Assembly: GCA_017792345.1 (NCBI GenBank)
Contig: CP051228.1
Coordinates: forward strand, 744,001 to 808,000
Length of the DNA: 64,000 nt
Origin: Mesoflavibacter sp.
Lineage (GTDB): Bacteria; Pseudomonadota; Alphaproteobacteria; UBA8366; Aestuariispiraceae
Direction of reading: 5' to 3'
The stretch's first letter is position 1, and the number at the start of each line of letters is the position of its first letter. The notes under the pieces are model-generated. The model was not told the DNA's origin. It worked only from the letters and a program-made list of their open reading frames with translations, and did not search any database. Shown here piece after piece: positions 59,585-64,000 of the stretch. The position numbers and the translations under genes are program-made.

Positions 59585-62500
59585 TCACCCGGCGACCAGA
59601 TTGCGCAGCTCGCGGTTCAGCACCGCCAGCATCGCCAAATCCAGTTGCGGCAGAGCGCGCAATTCGCTCAACAAACCGTCCAGGCGGTCGACCGTTTCCG
59701 ATCGCAGCTTCGTCCAGCCGTCTACCGCGTCGTCGCCGGCCCCTTCCCGGGCCAGAACCCGCGACGCGATATCCGATTGCAGACCCCACAAATCGTCGAT
59801 GATCGCGCCGAGCGCCAGGCGATGCCACTGATTGTCCGACGGAATCCGGTTGGCCGACGAGCGCAGCCAATCCAGCCCGAAGCGGTCGCCGACACTGGAA
59901 TAAATCCGGCCGACATTGACGACCGGCGCATCCGACTGACTGGCCAGGCGCACGACGTCGCAGGCGGAGGATAGAACCTTCAATTGGGCGACGGACAGGG
60001 ACAGGTCTTCCGGCACGCCAGAAGCGGAGAACCGTTCCAGGCGCGCCGCGACATCGGCCTTGGCAAAGCTGGACAGGATTTGGTCCAGATTTTCCTTCAG
60101 GGTCGCTACCCCCGGACGGTAGGTTTCGATACACGCGCTCATATCGATCGGATGGTCGCTGTTGCGCAGGAACCATTCGGTCATGCGTTCGATCGTCCGT
60201 TCCGTCTCGCGCAGCATCCGGATCTGAATCTTGGCGTCGGCCTTGTTGTCCAACGCCTCGATCGCGCTCCAGATCCCGCGCAGGCCGAAGACCTCCCGTA
60301 CGACCGTATAGGCCCGGGCGATTTCGGATTCATACATGCCCGTCCGCTGGTGCATTTCGTTGACGAAGGCGGGCCCTGTGCGGTTGATCATGGAATTGGT
60401 GACCGCCGTGGCGATGATCTCGCGCCGCAGACGGTGATTTCGGATGTTCTCGGGATACTTCTTCTGCAGCGGCTCCGGGAAGTAACGGAACAGGTCCGCT
60501 TCCAGCATCGGATCGTCGGGAAGTTGCGAATCCAGCAATTCGCGATAGGTGATGTTCTTGGCATAGGCCAGGATCACCGCCAGTTCCGGACGGCACAGGC
60601 CCTCCTTCTTCTGCATCCGCTCGGCGATTTCTTCGTCGTCTGGCAGGAATTCCAGCTTGCGGTTCAAATCCCCCGCCCGCTCCATCGCCCGGATCAGGCG
60701 CTGATGGCGGTCCAGCATCGATTCCGCCTGGGACAGTTCGACGGACAGCGACTGGGTCTGCTGGTAATTGTCGCGCAGGACCAGGGCGGAAACCTCATCC
60801 GTCATTTTCTCCAGCAACGCGTTGCGCTGTTTTTCGGTCATGTCGCCGCGTTGGACCACGTCGCCCAGCAGGATCTTGATATTGACCTCATGGTCGGAGC
60901 AGTCGACGCCGGCGGAATTGTCGATGGCGTCGGTGTTGATCCGGCCGCCGCCCTGCGCGAATTCGATGCGCGCGCGGTGGGTCACGCCCAGATTCGCCCC
61001 TTCGCCGATGACCTTGCAGCGCAAATCGCAGGCATCGACGCGCAGCGCGTCATTGGCCCGGTCACCGACATCGGCGTTGCTCTCGTCGGAATGCTTCACA
61101 TAGGTGCCGATGCCGCCGAACCAGATAAGGTCGGTTTCCATATGCAGCGCCGCGCGGATCAACTGGCTGGGCGGCAGGCTGTCCTCCGTCACGCCCAGCA
61201 TGGCCTTGATTTCAGGCGTCAATTTGATCGACTTTGCGGAGCGTTCGAAAATCCCGCCGCCCTTCGAAATCAGCGACGTATCGTACTCGTTCCACCCTTT
61301 CACGGCGTCGAACAGGCGCTTGCGTTCCTGGAAGGTCTTCGCCGCGTCGGGATTGGGATCGATGAAGATGTGCAGATGGTTGAACGCAACCTGCAGGCGG
61401 ATGTGTTCGCTAAGGATCATTCCGTTGCCGAAGACGTCGCCGCCCATATCGCCGACGCCGACCACGGTGAAGTCCTGGGACTGGGTATCGTGCCCGAACT
61501 CGCGGAAATGGCGCTTCACCGCCTCCCATCCGCCGCGCGCGGTGATGCCCATCTTCTTGTGATCATACCCGGCCGACCCGCCGGAGGCGAAGGCGTCGCC
61601 CAGCCAGAACCCGTATTTCTGGGAAATGGCGTTGGCATAGTCGGAGAAGGTGGCCGTGCCCTTGTCGGCCGCGACGACCAGATAGGGATCGTCCTGGTCC
61701 AAACGGACGACGTTTGGGGGCGGCGCGATCTCGCCGGCGACCAGATTGTCGGTGATATCCAACATGCCGGAGATGAAAAGCTGATAGCAGGCAATGCCTT
61801 CCTCCAGGAAGGCCTTGCGGTCGGACGGCGGCGGCGCCTTTTTCAGCACGAAGCCGCCCTTGGACCCGACGGGCACGATCACCGCGTTCTTGACCTGCTG
61901 CGCCTTCACCAGGCCCAGGACCTCGGTACGGAAATCCTCACGCCGGTCCGACCAGCGCAGACCGCCGCGCGCGACCAGGCCGAAGCGCAGATGAACCGCT
62001 TCAAACCGCGGGCTGTAGACGAAAATCTCGCGCAGCGGCGCGGGCTGCGGAATCTCCTGGATGTCCCGGCTGGAGAATTTGAACGAGACATAGGATTTGT
62101 GCTGCCCGTCCGCGTCCGGCTGATAGAAGCTGGTCCGGAGCGTCACCTGGATCATGTTCAGGAACCGCCGGATGATGCGGTCCTCGTCCAGATTCGAGAC
62201 ATCTTCCAGGGCCGCGAGAACCGCGTCGGCATGCTGCTGCGCCAGCGCCTCCCGGTCGTTTCCGATCGCCGGGTCGAACTTGGTCGTGAACAGGCTGGCC
62301 AGGCTGCGCGCGATCCCGGCATTGTTGGCCAGGGTTTCCGCCATATAGTCCTGCGAGAACGGGATCGCCGCCTGGCGCAGGTATTTCGAATAGGCCCGGC
62401 AGACCACGACATCGCGCCAGGCCAACCCTGCGGACAGGACCAGGCGGTTGAACCCGTCGTTTTCGACATCGCCCGCCAGGACGCGCAGGAAGCTGTCGTG

Positions 62501-64000
62501 GAAGACGTCGCGCACGGCCTGGAAATCGATATCCCGGCCGTCCTCCGTCTCCAGCGCGAAGTCGTGGATATAGACGCCCGACGCCCCGTCATGGGCGTCC
62601 GGGGCCATGCGCTGCTGCGCCGACAAGCGGCCCGGCACCTTGTCGCTGCCGGCGGGATGTACCTCGTACAGCAACTCCTCCATCACCTTCACGCCCATGT
62701 TTTCCAGCATCGGCATGACGGTCGACAGGATCAGCGGCTTGAACGGTGAATAGATCTTGAACCGCACCTGATGGGCCGCGGCCTCAATCGGATGGTACAG
62801 GTTGACCCTGGGCGTGCCGTCGCCCAGGGCGCCTTCTACCTGCTCGATATCATAACAGGCCGTCTGGACGTTGAAGTCGACCGTATAGGCGTGCGGGAAG
62901 GCCTCGCGGTAGCGGTGGTAGAGCCCGATGCCGCGTTCTTCCCCCAGATTTTCGATCAGCGCCTGATGCAACCGGTCTTCCCAGGTGCGGGTGACCTCCG
63001 CCAGATTCTGTTCGATCTCCTTGCGGTCGACTTCCGGCACCGCGCCTGGGGTCGTTTTGACGATGAACTGGACCCGGGTCAGCGGTTCGTCCGTCATGAA
63101 GGTGTAGTGGGCGGCGATATGACCATCGAATTCCTTCGCCAATTGCGCGCCGATGGTCTTGCGCAGCGACGACGAGAACCGGTCGCGCGGCACATAGACC
63201 AGCGCCGAGACATAGCGCTGGAACGGATCCTGGCGCAGGAAGACCGCAATGCGCTGACGTTCCTGCAGGAACAGGATGCCGCGCGCGATCTCCGCCAGTC
63301 TTTCGGTCGAGATCTGGAACAACTCGTCGCGCGGATAGCTTTCCAGCACATGCATCAGCGCCTTGGACGAATGCCCGCCCGGTTCGAACCCGGCGGATTC
63401 CACCACGGCGTTCACCTTGTGGCGCAACAGGGGGATTTCGCGCGGCGACTGGTTATACGCGACGGAGGTCAGAAGCCCGATGAACAGGCGTTCGCCAACC
63501 GCATTGCCGTCCTTGTCGAATTTCTTGATCGCAATCGTATCCATGTGGACCCGGCGGTGCACGGTGGACCGGTTGTTGGCCTTGGTGATGCGCACCAGAT
63601 CCGGCGCCCGCATATGGGTTTGGATTTCCAGCGGCAGGGCGCCCAGATTGCGCAGGCCCTCGAAGACCTGGCGTTCCGCATCACGCAGAATGCCCAGACC
63701 GCTTTCGGGCGAGATCTCCAACCGCGCCTTCTTACCGGTGCCGCTATAGGCGATGTCGCGGTACCCCATGAAGGTGAAATGGTCGTCGTGAAGCCATTGC
63801 AGAAACTCCTTGGTTTCCGCGACGGCGCTCTTTTCAATCCCCTTGGGCGGCGTCTTGTCCAATTCCTTCTTGATCGCCAAAGCCTGGGCACGCATGGCGG
63901 CCCAGTCCTCGACCGAAGCGCGGACGTCGGCCAGAACCCGGCCGATCCCCTCTTCGATAGCGCGCAGCACTTCCGGGGCCGATTGTTCATCGACCTCGAT
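59585..64000 (-). CDS. NAD-specific glutamate dehydrogenase, large (about 180-kDa) type, N-terminus outside window
   Basis: Oxidises glutamate to 2-oxoglutarate. At least 1471 codons are visible and the frame is still open at the window edge (family size about 1550-1650), so the true start lies to the right. The catalytic segment includes GLVARGGLRWSDRREDFRTE, VPVGSKGGFVLKK and GVGDMGGDVFGNGM (nucleotide loop), followed by ARIEFAQGGGRINTDAIDNS. Long N-terminal ACT-like regions and a helical C-terminal domain frame it. These enzymes are catabolic and allosteric. kynU follows closely. Confidence 0.95.
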   Translation of the reverse strand: MEVDEQSAPEVLRAIEEGIGRVLADVRASVEDWAAMRAQALAIKKELDKTPPKGIEKSAVAETKEFLQWLHDDHFTFMGYRDIAYSGTGKKARLEISPESGLGILRDAERQVFEGLRNLGALPLEIQTHMRAPDLVRITKANNRSTVHRRVHMDTIAIKKFDKDGNAVGERLFIGLLTSVAYNQSPREIPLLRHKVNAVVESAGFEPGGHSSKALMHVLESYPRDELFQISTERLAEIARGILFLQERQRIAVFLRQDPFQRYVSALVYVPRDRFSSSLRKTIGAQLAKEFDGHIAAHYTFMTDEPLTRVQFIVKTTPGAVPEVDRKEIEQNLAEVTRTWEDRLHQALIENLGEERGIGLYHRYREAFPHAYTVDFNVQTACYDIEQVEGALGDGTPRVNLYHPIEAAAHQVRFKIYSPFKPLILSTVMPMLENMGVKVMEELLYEVHPAGSDKVPGRLSAQQRMAPDAHDGASGVYIHDFALETEDGRDIDFQAVRDVFHDSFLRVLAGDVENDGFNRLVLSAGLAWRDVVVCRAYSKYLRQAAIPFSQDYMAETLANNAGIARSLASLFTTKFDPAIGNDREALAQQHADAVLAALEDVSNLDEDRIIRRFLNMIQVTLRTSFYQPDADGQHKSYVSFKFSSRDIQEIPQPAPLREIFVYSPRFEAVHLRFGLVARGGLRWSDRREDFRTEVLGLVKAQQVKNAVIVPVGSKGGFVLKKAPPPSDRKAFLEEGIACYQLFISGMLDITDNLVAGEIAPPPNVVRLDQDDPYLVVAADKGTATFSDYANAISQKYGFWLGDAFASGGSAGYDHKKMGITARGGWEAVKRHFREFGHDTQSQDFTVVGVGDMGGDVFGNGMILSEHIRLQVAFNHLHIFIDPNPDAAKTFQERKRLFDAVKGWNEYDTSLISKGGGIFERSAKSIKLTPEIKAMLGVTEDSLPPSQLIRAALHMETDLIWFGGIGTYVKHSDESNADVGDRANDALRVDACDLRCKVIGEGANLGVTHRARIEFAQGGGRINTDAIDNSAGVDCSDHEVNIKILLGDVVQRGDMTEKQRNALLEKMTDEVSALVLRDNYQQTQSLSVELSQAESMLDRHQRLIRAMERAGDLNRKLEFLPDDEEIAERMQKKEGLCRPELAVILAYAKNITYRELLDSQLPDDPMLEADLFRYFPEPLQKKYPENIRNHRLRREIIATAVTNSMINRTGPAFVNEMHQRTGMYESEIARAYTVVREVFGLRGIWSAIEALDNKADAKIQIRMLRETERTIERMTEWFLRNSDHPIDMSACIETYRPGVATLKENLDQILSSFAKADVAARLERFSASGVPEDLSLSVAQLKVLSSACDVVRLASQSDAPVVNVGRIYSSVGDRFGLDWLRSSANRIPSDNQWHRLALGAIIDDLWGLQSDIASRVLAREGAGDDAVDGWTKLRSETVDRLDGLLSELRALPQLDLAMLAVLNRELRNLVAG

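Noticed and set aside
59984-62749. Plus-strand frame of 921 codons
   Set aside because: Exact antisense of the NAD-glutamate dehydrogenase gene, whose motifs are unmistakable.

Overview
The window is about 64 kb of high-GC DNA with dense, mostly short-spaced genes. It reads as an ordinary chromosomal segment of a free-living alphaproteobacterium, probably in or near Rhodospirillales. Pointers are the DsbB/Coq7 pair, an EipB-type DUF1849 protein, DUF3572, DUF2244 and DUF1036 proteins, a short HprK in a permease-less PTS operon with RapZ, the very large NAD-dependent glutamate dehydrogenase and a methylsuccinyl-CoA dehydrogenase. This placement comes from gene content only. I saw no rRNA, tRNA, CRISPR array, insertion sequence or prophage. 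Two genes run off the ends: asparagine synthase on the left and glutamate dehydrogenase on the right.

Layout. 1-7.2 kb: cell-surface polysaccharide and LPS genes (asparagine synthase, GT4, an O-antigen-ligase-like membrane protein with an acidic tail, GT2, GT9) around an Hsp70-like ATPase. 7.4-19 kb: housekeeping and repair (YgfZ, malate dehydrogenase, DsbB, Coq7, HNH nuclease, carboxylesterase, AlkA-like glycosylase, glutamyl-Q-tRNA synthetase, Nudix, ACT protein), plus an ankyrin-like lipoprotein facing a DUF1036 protein. 19-30 kb: AEC transporter, methylsuccinyl-CoA dehydrogenase, EipB-like protein, M17 peptidase, MarR regulator, ADP-forming acyl-CoA synthetase/acetyltransferase, macrodomain protein, pyrophosphatase, AmpG-like transporter. 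30-37.6 kb: small conserved proteins, MATE exporter, endonuclease III, thioesterase, 3-hydroxyacyl-CoA dehydrogenase, a duplicated composite palindromic repeat, TPR protein, DUF2817 protein. 37.6-41.8 kb: glycolate oxidase glcDEF. 41.8-52 kb: a TetR-controlled cluster of two acyl-activating enzymes and a complete branched-chain-type ABC importer, ending with a LysE exporter. 52.3-57.5 kb: GlxA-type regulator, cupin, then hprK-rapZ-EIIA-HPr-EI. 57.7-64 kb: a small secreted protein, kynureninase and NAD-glutamate dehydrogenase.

How the genes work together. Glycolate oxidase and methylsuccinyl-CoA dehydrogenase both feed glyoxylate/C2 metabolism, with malate dehydrogenase close to the exit. The 42-51 kb cluster looks like an uptake-plus-CoA-activation module for an unidentified carboxylic acid. 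Its promoter lies between two near-identical palindromes that are the likely TetR operators. The PTS operon contains every phosphotransfer partner but no sugar permease, so it is probably regulatory.

The best candidates for something not yet described are the TetR-controlled import/activation cluster and the 83-bp composite palindromes repeated with a 257-bp period after the 3-hydroxyacyl-CoA dehydrogenase gene. Both are built from known families or element classes; what is unknown is the substrate in the first case and the activity in the second.
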